From: Clostridium sp. CAG:288
Lineage (GTDB): Bacteria > Bacillota_I > Bacilli_A > RFN20 > CAG-288
Length of the DNA: 64,000 nucleotides
Assembly: GCA_000437395.1 (NCBI GenBank)
Contig: FR898169.1
Coordinates: 62,001-126,000 of the forward strand
Direction: 5' to 3'
Part shown: one piece after another, positions 52,898-59,930 of the stretch
Numbering within the stretch: the stretch's first letter is position 1
Layout: every line of letters begins with the position of its first letter
The notes under the pieces: generated by a model
The model's input: the letters and a program-made list of their open reading frames with translations, nothing else
Database searches by the model: none
What the model was told of the DNA's origin: nothing
Program-made: the position numbers and the translations under genes

Positions 52898-53503
52898 TTA
52901 CTTGGCCTCCTTAATCATATCTCTATTTTGATATATATAAATAACACCTGAAATGAGACTCATAAGGCAAGCTAATGAAGCGAGAATAATTGTAATAATA
53001 TATGTGTTTTCTTTTAATAGATAATTAAATGGGAATCCATTTAAGAAAATAACTGGTATTGCTATCATTTGAAATACTGTTTTTAATTTACCATAAATAT
53101 TAGCTGCAACAGTTCTTCCTTTTTTAGCTGAAATTAATTTGATTCCATCTACAGCAATATCTCTTCCAATCATTAAGACAACAATTAATACTGGAAGCAA
53201 GTTGCTCTTTTGAACAGCTAGAATTATCAAGCTTGAATTGACTAAGAATTTATCAGCAAGTGGATCCATAAACTTTCCAAAGTCAGTAACTAAGTTGTTT
53301 TTTCTTGCTAAGTGACCATCAATAAAATCTGTTATAGAAGCAACAATAAAAATGATGCATCCAACTAAATCAATCACGTTAAATCCAGTGTTTCCTAAAT
53401 AAGGAATATTGATATTATAAGAGTTATATGGGAATACCATTATAGCTATCAAAATAATAGTTAATATAAATCTTGTTATAGTTATTTTGTTTGGAGTGTT
53501 CAT
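52898..53503 (-). CDS. pgsA: CDP-diacylglycerol-glycerol-3-phosphate 3-phosphatidyltransferase
   Basis: A membrane enzyme for the first committed step to phosphatidylglycerol. The CDP-alcohol phosphotransferase motif is complete: DFIDGHLARKNNLVTDFGKFMDPLAD (D-G-x2-A-R-x8-G-x3-D-x3-D). Five to six membrane spans, 201 residues. AAAGGATT before the ATG lies only about 20 bases beyond the 3' end of the RNase P RNA. It is followed five bases later by pncC. Confidence 0.95.
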   Translation of the reverse strand: MNTPNKITITRFILTIILIAIMVFPYNSYNINIPYLGNTGFNVIDLVGCIIFIVASITDFIDGHLARKNNLVTDFGKFMDPLADKFLVNSSLIILAVQKSNLLPVLIVVLMIGRDIAVDGIKLISAKKGRTVAANIYGKLKTVFQMIAIPVIFLNGFPFNYLLKENTYIITIILASLACLMSLISGVIYIYQNRDMIKEAK

Positions 53504-53527
53504 CTTAATCCTTTCAAATATATGTGA

Positions 53528-53866
53528 GTATCGGTCCTATAAGCCATGTTTTGTCGTGGACAGCAATTTATCTAAGCTATAAAGCTTGTTCCTTTAAGTT
53601 CATTTTCTCATTGGAACTTCCCTTACCAAAATTTAGGTTTCTCGTTTGTGGGGTTTTCCGCGTTTCACTTTAACGTTTCCATTAATATCGTCACTGTGGA
53701 ACTTTATGGATTAGTTCATGCCATAAGGTTTAGAACATCATCCGCCGTCAGGGACTCCTCCCTGCCTAAAGTTATTTTTTCCTTTAGCGCAATCACTACT
53801 TCCATCTCAGAAAGTACGAGCATGGACTTTCCTCTAGCAAATGCTAGTAGCTATCCAGACCGATGT
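53528..53866 (-). ncRNA. rnpB: RNase P RNA, type B
   Basis: The catalytic RNA that trims tRNA 5' ends. On the minus strand it starts with ATCGGTC, which pairs with GACCGAT at the 3' end as helix P1. Conserved blocks in order are GAGGAAAGTCCATGCTCG, CCACAGTGACGA, GAAACGCGGAAAACCCCAC, AAATTTTGGTAAGGGAA and GACAAAACATGGCTTATAGG. The AAATTTTGGTAAGGG block and overall form mark the Bacillus-like type B. It lies between gpsB and pgsA; gpsB-rnpB adjacency is known from Bacillus. Ends are approximate within a few bases. Confidence 0.95.
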
Positions 53867-53872
53867 TTTTAT

Positions 53873-54235
53873 TTATTCAATAGTATTTGGATTTATTCCT
53901 GCTTTATAAAGAGCTTGTTCTAAAGCAGAAATTCTTTTCAACAAATCTAAGTTAGAAAGCGATGCATTTTCGTTATCTGAAATGTTTTTTAGTTTTTCAT
54001 TCATAACTGCATTGTTTGCTTCGATTTGAGCCAATCTATCTTTGAGCATTTTATTCATCTTTGTCAAATCTTCAATTGTCTCTTCTGCTGAAGCAATATA
54101 ATTATCCATCATTTCATAATCTTTGATGACTATGTCTAAAAATGAGTCTACTTGCAAAGCGTTGTAGCCTGGTTTTGTACCCTCAAATTCTTTGTGATAG
54201 ATTTTGTTTGCATCAAGTTTAAGTTTAAGTGGCAT
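53873..54235 (-). CDS. gpsB: GpsB/DivIVA-family cell division protein
   Basis: A 120-residue coiled-coil protein that steers cell wall enzymes between septum and side wall. The N-terminal DivIVA domain is seen in KIYHKEFEGTKPGYNALQVD then FLDIVIKDY; residues 40-85 are coiled coil, and the end (LLKRISALEQALY) matches the GpsB trimerisation tail. The length fits GpsB, not full DivIVA, as does the place directly before rnpB. GGAGAAAG precedes the ATG. Confidence 0.9.
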   Translation of the reverse strand: MPLKLKLDANKIYHKEFEGTKPGYNALQVDSFLDIVIKDYEMMDNYIASAEETIEDLTKMNKMLKDRLAQIEANNAVMNEKLKNISDNENASLSNLDLLKRISALEQALYKAGINPNTIE

Positions 54236-54254
54236 ATGCTTTCTCCTAAAGAAA

Positions 54255-54294
54255 ATTATAAAACAAAAAGGAGCTTAAAAACAAGCTTTAAGCT
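54255..54294 (-). promoter_or_regulatory. gpsB promoter overlapping a hairpin
   Basis: Minus-strand TTGTTT (54279-54284), 18-base spacer, TATAAT (54255-54260). The same stretch holds AGCTTAAA paired with TTTAAGCT followed by CCTTTTTG, a terminator-like hairpin. It may be a second stop for thiT read-through. Confidence 0.5.
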
Positions 54295-54332
54295 ACCTAA
54301 AGACAATATAGTTTGTTAAATTCAACTGCATG

Positions 54333-54361
54333 ATAAAAGCCGTCTATTAACTGACGGCTTA
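54333..54361 (-). terminator. Terminator after thiT
   Basis: Minus-strand AAGCCGTC-AGTTAATA-GACGGCTT followed by TT. Confidence 0.85.
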
Positions 54362-54371
54362 TATTAAATTA

Positions 54372-54998
54372 TTATTCGGCTGTTTCTTTAGATTTAACTT
54401 TATAAATATTAGCCATTTGTGGAGTTTTAGTAAGCTTTTGCATTGGAACATATATAGCGTATCCAACAACTAAATTAGCAACTAATGATGGTCCCATATA
54501 TGCAGCGTTATAGACTATGAAGGAATAGAACCAAGGATTCATACCTTCTGGTGCATAATCACCAAAGAATAAGACGCCTGATAATGAACTTGAGATATAT
54601 CTCAAAACACATGCAACAACAATAGCAACACCTAAAGACCAAATTTTATTTTTGTAGAAGAATGGTCTAAAGAATCCAGCGACACCAATTAAGCCAAATG
54701 CAACGAGATAATCTAAGAAAATGCTACCCCAGTGAATTACAAATCCATCAAAGCAAAAGTTTAAAAAGCCAAATGCAACGCCACCAATAGTTCCATAAAC
54801 AGGGCCTAAAAGCAAAGCTCCAATAATAAGTGGGAGCATTGTTATAGAAATTGCTCCACCTTGTGGCATTTGTAAAAATGGAATGAACTTTGTAACAATT
54901 TCAAATACAAAAGCCAAAGCCACAAACATTGCTGTCATGACTATTTTTAGAGTAGTTCTTTGATTGTCTACTCTAACTGTTTTCTTGTTTTCTGCCAT
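54372..54998 (-). CDS. thiT: Thiamine ECF transporter S component
   Basis: A six-span, 208-residue substrate-binding membrane protein of an ECF vitamin transporter. Residues 20-60 include ALAFVFEIVTKFIPFLQMPQ and GGAISITMLPLII, then LLGPVYGTIGGVAFGFLNF, which are typical of ThiT. A TPP riboswitch directly upstream identifies the ligand as thiamine. The energising EcfA/A'/T genes are not here, so it is a group II S component sharing that module. The ATG sits directly behind the T run of the riboswitch hairpin. Confidence 0.93.
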   Translation of the reverse strand: MAENKKTVRVDNQRTTLKIVMTAMFVALAFVFEIVTKFIPFLQMPQGGAISITMLPLIIGALLLGPVYGTIGGVAFGFLNFCFDGFVIHWGSIFLDYLVAFGLIGVAGFFRPFFYKNKIWSLGVAIVVACVLRYISSSLSGVLFFGDYAPEGMNPWFYSFIVYNAAYMGPSLVANLVVGYAIYVPMQKLTKTPQMANIYKVKSKETAE

Positions 54999-54999
54999 A

Positions 55000-55136
55000 A
55001 AAAAAGTACCTCCTATTAGACAGGGGGATACTACTAGTTAAAGAATCAATTTAATCCTTACGCCAGCATTACCCGGATCAAGTATGGTCTGTTTCGCAAT
55101 AGAAACACTCTCAGCCGATATGCATCAGCTCCCAGA
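55000..55136 (-). promoter_or_regulatory. TPP riboswitch with SD-masking terminator hairpin
   Basis: Minus-strand blocks match the THI element in order: GGGAGC, GGCTGAGAGT, then ACTTGATCCGGGTAATGC and TGGCGTAAGGA. The output part is AGTATCCCCCT pairing with AGGAGGTACT, followed by TTTTTTT and the thiT ATG. This fold both hides the GGAGG ribosome site and forms an intrinsic terminator, so TPP should switch thiT off. Confidence 0.95.
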
Positions 55137-55140
55137 CATG

Positions 55141-55169
55141 AATATACCACTTTTGCTATATATATACAA
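55141..55169 (-). promoter_or_regulatory. Promoter of the TPP riboswitch-thiT unit
   Basis: Minus-strand TTGTAT (55164-55169), 17-base spacer, TATATT (55141-55146). Transcription would begin at the first riboswitch bases. Confidence 0.65.
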
Positions 55170-55259
55170 GAAAACGAATTATAAACATTATTATTTAACG
55201 CAATCTTATTTCGTTATGCTAAATTCATATTATTTTATCTTTAAAATATAAACTTAATG

Positions 55260-55440
55260 TCACAACAAATACTTCCTAATATTTTTTGATGCAACCTCCA
55301 AAAGTTTGACTAGGTAATCAAAAAGATTTTAGATTTGTTTGAAGTGCTATTAATAAAGTAGACACTCTTAATGTTTATGTATACACCTATGCGTATAGGC
55401 TTAATTACAATTAATTAAAAGTAAAAATAATATATAAAAA
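55260..55440. other. Gene-free stretch, possible insertion sequence remnant
   Basis: From the thiT promoter to the gpmI terminator there is no gene. On the minus strand, GTGTCTACTTTATTAATAGC and, 50 bases later, GTCAAACTTTTGGAGGTTGCA resemble the 3' tails of IS3-like elements. No transposase frame remains. A short CCTATGCGTATAGG hairpin lies at about 55386-55399. Confidence 0.25.
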
Positions 55441-55444
55441 AACA

Positions 55445-55483
55445 CAAAAAAAGTGTTAAGAAACAATTATTTCTTAACACTTC
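55445..55483 (-). terminator. Terminator after gpmI
   Basis: Minus-strand AAGTGTTAAGAAA pairs with TTTCTTAACACTT around a 6-base loop, followed by a T run. Confidence 0.92.
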
Positions 55484-55493
55484 TTATTAAGAT

Positions 55494-57113
55494 TTATTTA
55501 GTTATTAAGGAAACGCCTTCCATTTCTTCTGGCTTTTCTGTTCCAAGTAAGTCAAGGATAGTTGGAGCAATATCACGTAATGCACCACCATCTCTAAGTT
55601 TAAGTGACTTATCATTAACAACGAAAGGTACAGGAGCTGTAGTGTGTTTTGTCATTGGTTGACCATTATCATCGATACATTGTTCAGCATTGCCGTGGTC
55701 AGCTGTAAGAAGGATTGTTCCACCATTCTTATCGCACCAATCAAGTATAGAACCGACACATTCATCAACTGTCTCAACAGCTTTAATAACTGCTGGCATA
55801 ACAGCTGTATGTCCAACCATATCGCAGTTCGCAAAATTTAAGATAACAACATCTAAATCGCCTTTGTCTAATTCTTTAATTAAAGCATCACGGACTAAAT
55901 AAGCTGACATTTCTGGTTGTAAGTCATAAGTTGCAACTTTTGGAGAATTAATCAATACTCTTCTACAACCTGTAAGTTCTGGTTTTTCTACGCCATCGTA
56001 GTTAACTGTTCCATCAAAGAAGAAAGTAACGTGAGCATATTTTTCTGTTTCAGCAATTCTTAATTGCTTAAAGCCTCTATTTGCCAATACTTCACCTAAA
56101 GTATTTGTAAGTTTTGGTAAAGCAAAAGCTATTTCACCTTTAACTGAATCTGCATACTTCATTGTACAAACATATGTAATATCTTTTAAAGCAACAGCTG
56201 GAACATAAGCTTTATATGCTGGAGTTCCATCATCTTTTAAAGCTGGATGTTCATAGAAGTATGGGTTAGTAATAACTGTAGAGATTTGAATAGCTCTATC
56301 AGGTCTAAAGTTCATGAAGATTACTGAATCTCCATCAACGATAGTTCCATCGACATTTTCGTTATAAGCAGGAATTACAAATTCATCACTTGGTTCTTTT
56401 CCTGATTCTGGTAAAGAAGCATATTGAGATTTGACGTATTCGATTGGATCTGTAAATTTGTTTCCTTCTCTCATTGTCATAACTCTATATGACTTATCTA
56501 CTCTGTCCATATTCTTATCTCTATCCATGACATAGTAACGTCCATGGACAGAAGCAATATGGCCAATGCCTTCTTTAGCAATTTCTTCTTCAAGTGCAGC
56601 TAAATATCTTGGAGCTTCTTGCATTCCAACATCACGTCCATCAAGGAAGCAATGGAATAAAAGTTGATCTTTTTCAACTCCATACATTTTAGCCATCTTA
56701 ACCATAGCTAAGATATGTCTAATATGTGAGTGAACTCCACCATCTGATAACAATCCAAATATGTGAAGTTTGTGTCCTGTTTCTACAGCTTTCTTTATAG
56801 CGTGAACATAGTGTTCATTTGTAAAGAATGTTCCATCTTTTAAATTTTTGTTGATCAATGTTAATGATTGATAAACTGTTCTACCGGCGCCCATGTTCAA
56901 GTGGCCAACTTCTGAGTTACCCATTTGACCTTCTGGTAATCCAACTTCTTCGCCACTAGCGGCTAAAGTTGTCATTGGATAATCATGCATAAAAGCATCT
57001 AAATGAGGCTTCTTTGCTTGATTAACAGCATTTCCAATATTTGCTTTTCTTAATCCATAGCCATCCATAATAATAAGAATGACTGGTTTTCTTTTTAAAG
57101 GTGTATCTCTCAT
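55494..57113 (-). CDS. gpmI: 2,3-bisphosphoglycerate-independent phosphoglycerate mutase
   Basis: It interconverts 3- and 2-phosphoglycerate in glycolysis with two manganese ions. The 539 residues contain IIMDGYG, the phosphoserine block GQMGNSEVGHLNMGAGR, HCFLDGRD, NFRPDRAIQ, and LTADHGNAEQ. The frame is open five codons further, but the earlier ATG overlaps the GGAGG ribosome site, so MRDTPLKRKP is the start. Two inverted repeats flank its promoter. Confidence 0.96.
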   Translation of the reverse strand: MRDTPLKRKPVILIIMDGYGLRKANIGNAVNQAKKPHLDAFMHDYPMTTLAASGEEVGLPEGQMGNSEVGHLNMGAGRTVYQSLTLINKNLKDGTFFTNEHYVHAIKKAVETGHKLHIFGLLSDGGVHSHIRHILAMVKMAKMYGVEKDQLLFHCFLDGRDVGMQEAPRYLAALEEEIAKEGIGHIASVHGRYYVMDRDKNMDRVDKSYRVMTMREGNKFTDPIEYVKSQYASLPESGKEPSDEFVIPAYNENVDGTIVDGDSVIFMNFRPDRAIQISTVITNPYFYEHPALKDDGTPAYKAYVPAVALKDITYVCTMKYADSVKGEIAFALPKLTNTLGEVLANRGFKQLRIAETEKYAHVTFFFDGTVNYDGVEKPELTGCRRVLINSPKVATYDLQPEMSAYLVRDALIKELDKGDLDVVILNFANCDMVGHTAVMPAVIKAVETVDECVGSILDWCDKNGGTILLTADHGNAEQCIDDNGQPMTKHTTAPVPFVVNDKSLKLRDGGALRDIAPTILDLLGTEKPEEMEGVSLITK

Positions 57114-57128
57114 AAAAAATTCCTCCAT

Positions 57129-57157
57129 GAGTAATTATACTCAAAAAAGTTTTTGAG
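57129..57157. repeat. Two overlapping inverted repeats at the gpmI promoter
   Basis: CTCAAAAA-CT-TTTTTGAG (57140-57157) and GAGTA-TAAT-TACTC (57129-57142) share the CTC step. The minus-strand TATAAT of gpmI (57134-57139) lies in the second. They could form alternative hairpins or be an operator. Confidence 0.5.
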
Positions 57158-57200
57158 GTATATTATAACGATAACAATTTGTTAGTTTTAACTAATTTAA

Positions 57201-57665
57201 TTATAAGATTTGTAAATTATCTTTAGATATAAACATAGAAAAGAATGAAAAGCGATTTAATGCGTTATAAACGCTAGCTTTTTTATTATATTTAGCATAT
57301 ATTTCTTCATCTTTAGAAGATAGACTATATGCTTTTTCTCTAGTTTCAATATCGTTATAACTATCAGCGTATTTTGCAACGATTCTAATCATAAACTCCA
57401 AAGTATTTCTCTTAGAATAGGAATTTATGTACTCATCGCTATTTAATGTTTCTATCACATCTTTAAGCTTATCTTCTATTTTTGAATTTCTTACTATACT
57501 AATTAATTCATTAGTTCTTAACTTTTCAATATTTTTTATTTCATCATAAATAACCAAAGCTTCTCTTTTATATTTTTTACCGATAGCTTTGCATATGTAA
57601 CCTGCGATAACAAGGATAGCAATCGTAACCAATATTGCTATGATAACTACTAAAATTTGATCCAT
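57201..57665 (-). CDS. Membrane-anchored helical protein, unknown
   Basis: A 154-residue protein with one N-terminal span (about 4-26) and a mainly helical, charged cytoplasmic or outside part. The end, KYNKKASVYNALNRFSFFSMF, and the topology recall LemA proteins, but the match is weak. The start has no ribosome site; TATAGT lies six bases before the ATG (TATAGT-AATAAT-ATG), so it may be a leaderless mRNA. It is divergent from the S1-domain gene. Confidence 0.6.
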   Translation of the reverse strand: MDQILVVIIAILVTIAILVIAGYICKAIGKKYKREALVIYDEIKNIEKLRTNELISIVRNSKIEDKLKDVIETLNSDEYINSYSKRNTLEFMIRIVAKYADSYNDIETREKAYSLSSKDEEIYAKYNKKASVYNALNRFSFFSMFISKDNLQIL

Positions 57666-57790
57666 ATTATTACTATATCATATTTTTCCTTCATTATAAA
57701 TTTTAAGAAAGATAATCTTAGATAACGCTTTCAAAAATTTTGTAATGTAGTTATGATATATAATAGAAATGATTTCTGAAGGAGTAATGT

Positions 57791-58180
57791 ATGGACAAAT
57801 ATTCAATTGGTGAAGTTGTCACTGTCGTTGTTACTGGCATTGCACCTTATGGCATTTTTGTTCAAATGCCTGATGGTTCGCAAGGCTTAATTCACATATC
57901 AGAAATAAGCGATGGATTTGTTAAAAATTGTGCTAACTACGCAAACGTTAATTCCACAATAGATGCAATGATTATCGGATATGGTGATAAAAACAATTAC
58001 AAGCTTTCTATAAAAAGAAGAAAGAGAGCTAGACAAACTTTAAAAGGAGCTATCAAGCCACCTTCTCGTAAAGAGAACAACAAAGAGAAACTTGATTCAA
58101 TTCCATTCGAACCGTTGAAAAATGCATTAGATTCTCAAATTCAGGAAGAATATCATAGAATGCTGGAGGATAATAAGTAG
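57791..58180 (+). CDS. S1 RNA-binding domain protein (YugI/CvfD type)
   Basis: A 129-residue protein: an S1 domain at residues 5-75 (GEVVTVVVTGIAPYGIFVQM, GLIHISEIS) and a basic, flexible tail. It resembles the single-S1 ribosome-associated general stress proteins YugI/CvfD. GGAG precedes the start. It ends two bases before pgi, and proximity of this family to pgi is also seen in Bacillus, so they are probably one operon. Confidence 0.85.
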   Translation: MDKYSIGEVVTVVVTGIAPYGIFVQMPDGSQGLIHISEISDGFVKNCANYANVNSTIDAMIIGYGDKNNYKLSIKRRKRARQTLKGAIKPPSRKENNKEKLDSIPFEPLKNALDSQIQEEYHRMLEDNK

Positions 58181-58182
58181 AT

Positions 58183-59469
58183 ATGATTAAAGTTACAAGT
58201 TCAGGCAAAGACTTCGAAAGCCTTGATTTTTCAGAAATTGATCAAAGAGGATTAGAAGTTGCCGATAAAATTGACAATAGAACAGGTGCTGGAAATGATT
58301 TCCTAGGATGGACAAACTATACAAGCAAATTACCAGAAAGCGAAGTAAAAAGAATTATTGCTACCGCTCAAAGAATTAGAGAAAATTACGACTGCTTAGT
58401 TGTAGTTGGAATCGGTGGTTCTTACCTTGGTGCTAGAGCTGCTATCGAAGCAATTAACGGCTTATATAGCAAAGATAATTTTGAAATTATCTTCTTAGGT
58501 AATACTCTTTCTTCAACATACACAAAACAAGTATTAGATTATCTTGAAAATAAGAAATTTGCTGTTAACGTTATATCAAAATCAGGAACAACAACTGAAC
58601 CAGCAGTCGCATTTAGATTATTAAAGAATTTAATAATTAGAAAAAGAGGTTTTGCAGCTGTTAAAGATGCAGTTATTGCAACAACAGATGCACACAAAGG
58701 TGCTTTAAAAACTGAAGCAGATGCTGAAGGTTACGACACATTTGTAATACCTGATGACGTCGGTGGAAGATACTCTGTTATCACTCCTGTTGGTTTACTC
58801 CCAATTGCCTGTGCAGGTATCGATATAAAAGAATTTATTAAAGGCGTTGTTGATGGAGAAAAAGAATACTCTGTTAAGAACTATAAAGATAACCCAGCTT
58901 ACATGTATGGTGCAACACGTTACTTGCTTTACAAAAAAGGTATTCCATCAGAAATGTATGTCTCATATGAGCCTCAATTTGCTATGATTGCTGAATGGTT
59001 AAAACAATTATTTGGTGAATCAGAAGGTAAAGAAGGAGTAGCTCTTCTTCCAACAAGCGCTACATTTACAACTGACTTACACTCAATGGGTCAATTCATT
59101 CAAGAAGGTTCAAACGTTTTATTTGAAACAATCTTAAAACCTGAACACGCTCAAGAAGATGTTGAAGTTGAAAGTGATTCAGAAGACTTAGATGGACTTA
59201 ACTACCTTGCTGGTAAAAAACTTTCATACATTAACGATAAAGCTTTCGAAGGTACAAAAGAAGCTCATGAAAAAACTGGCGGAAAGAGCGTAAACATTAT
59301 TTCATTTGATAAAATGGATGAATATAACTTAGGAAACCTCTTCTACTTCTTTATGAGAGCTTGTGCATATTCAGCTTATTTATTAGACGTCAACCCATTC
59401 AATCAACCTGGTGTTGAAGTTTATAAAAAGAACATGTTTACTCTTCTTGGTAAACCTGTAAAAAAATAA
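58183..59469 (+). CDS. pgi: Glucose-6-phosphate isomerase
   Basis: It interconverts glucose 6-phosphate and fructose 6-phosphate. The 428 residues (short bacterial form) include VVGIGGSYLGARAAIEA, VISKSGTTTEPAVAFR, GRYSVITPVGLLP and GKEGVALLPTSATFTTDLHS. AGGAGGAT overlaps the end of the S1 gene. A strong terminator follows. Confidence 0.97.
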   Translation: MIKVTSSGKDFESLDFSEIDQRGLEVADKIDNRTGAGNDFLGWTNYTSKLPESEVKRIIATAQRIRENYDCLVVVGIGGSYLGARAAIEAINGLYSKDNFEIIFLGNTLSSTYTKQVLDYLENKKFAVNVISKSGTTTEPAVAFRLLKNLIIRKRGFAAVKDAVIATTDAHKGALKTEADAEGYDTFVIPDDVGGRYSVITPVGLLPIACAGIDIKEFIKGVVDGEKEYSVKNYKDNPAYMYGATRYLLYKKGIPSEMYVSYEPQFAMIAEWLKQLFGESEGKEGVALLPTSATFTTDLHSMGQFIQEGSNVLFETILKPEHAQEDVEVESDSEDLDGLNYLAGKKLSYINDKAFEGTKEAHEKTGGKSVNIISFDKMDEYNLGNLFYFFMRACAYSAYLLDVNPFNQPGVEVYKKNMFTLLGKPVKK

Positions 59470-59490
59470 ACTAACTATCGATTAATTTAT

Positions 59491-59526
59491 AGCCTAATCA
59501 TAATCGTTAAGATTAGGCTTTTTATT
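59491..59526 (+). terminator. Terminator after pgi
   Basis: AGCCTAATC and GATTAGGCT pair around an 11-base loop, followed by a T-rich tail. Confidence 0.9.
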
Positions 59527-59558
59527 TGCATACATAGTCAATTCTATATATTTTTTTC

Positions 59559-59586
59559 TTGTTAATTACGAATTATGTAGTATACT
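59559..59586 (+). promoter_or_regulatory. Promoter of secG-rnr-smpB
   Basis: TTGTTA (59559-59564), 16-base spacer, TATACT (59581-59586). The -10 box lies within the palindrome TAGTATACTA. Confidence 0.6.
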
Positions 59587-59642
59587 ATAGTATGTCTATT
59601 TAGTTTATATATTTAATATATATATTTATATTAGGAGGAAAT

Positions 59643-59870
59643 ATGGAAGCTTTACAAATAGTCCTGTTAGTTATTTCAGGCATTCTTATTTTGCTCACAT
59701 TAGTCCAAGGCGGTAAATCCCAAGGTGCTTCTGGTGCTATTACTGGTGGTAGCAAAATGAACATTTTCGCTAAGACCAAGGAAAGAGGTGCTGAAAAGAT
59801 TATTTCAATTATTACAATGATCGTTGGCATTTTATTTTTCCTCTTCGGCATCCTTGCCAGTTATCTATAA
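59643..59870 (+). CDS. secG: Protein translocase subunit SecG
   Basis: A 75-residue, two-span accessory of the SecYE channel. Span one (5-24) is followed by GGKSQGASGAITGGSKMN, the conserved polar loop, and a second span at 50-72. TTAGGAGG precedes the ATG. It opens the classical secG-rnr-smpB unit. Between it and rnr a weak hairpin with a T-rich tail (59879-59905) may dampen rnr. Confidence 0.93.
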   Translation: MEALQIVLLVISGILILLTLVQGGKSQGASGAITGGSKMNIFAKTKERGAEKIISIITMIVGILFFLFGILASYL

Positions 59871-59930
59871 ACAACAAGGATGGGTGCTTCCCCTCTTTTA
59901 TTTTGCTTTTACTTTAAATAGGAGGAACTT

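Noticed and set aside
53641..53930. Plus-strand open frame of 91 codons over the gpsB-rnpB junction
   Set aside because: It is antisense to the RNase P RNA and the gpsB end, with no ribosome site or protein-like features.
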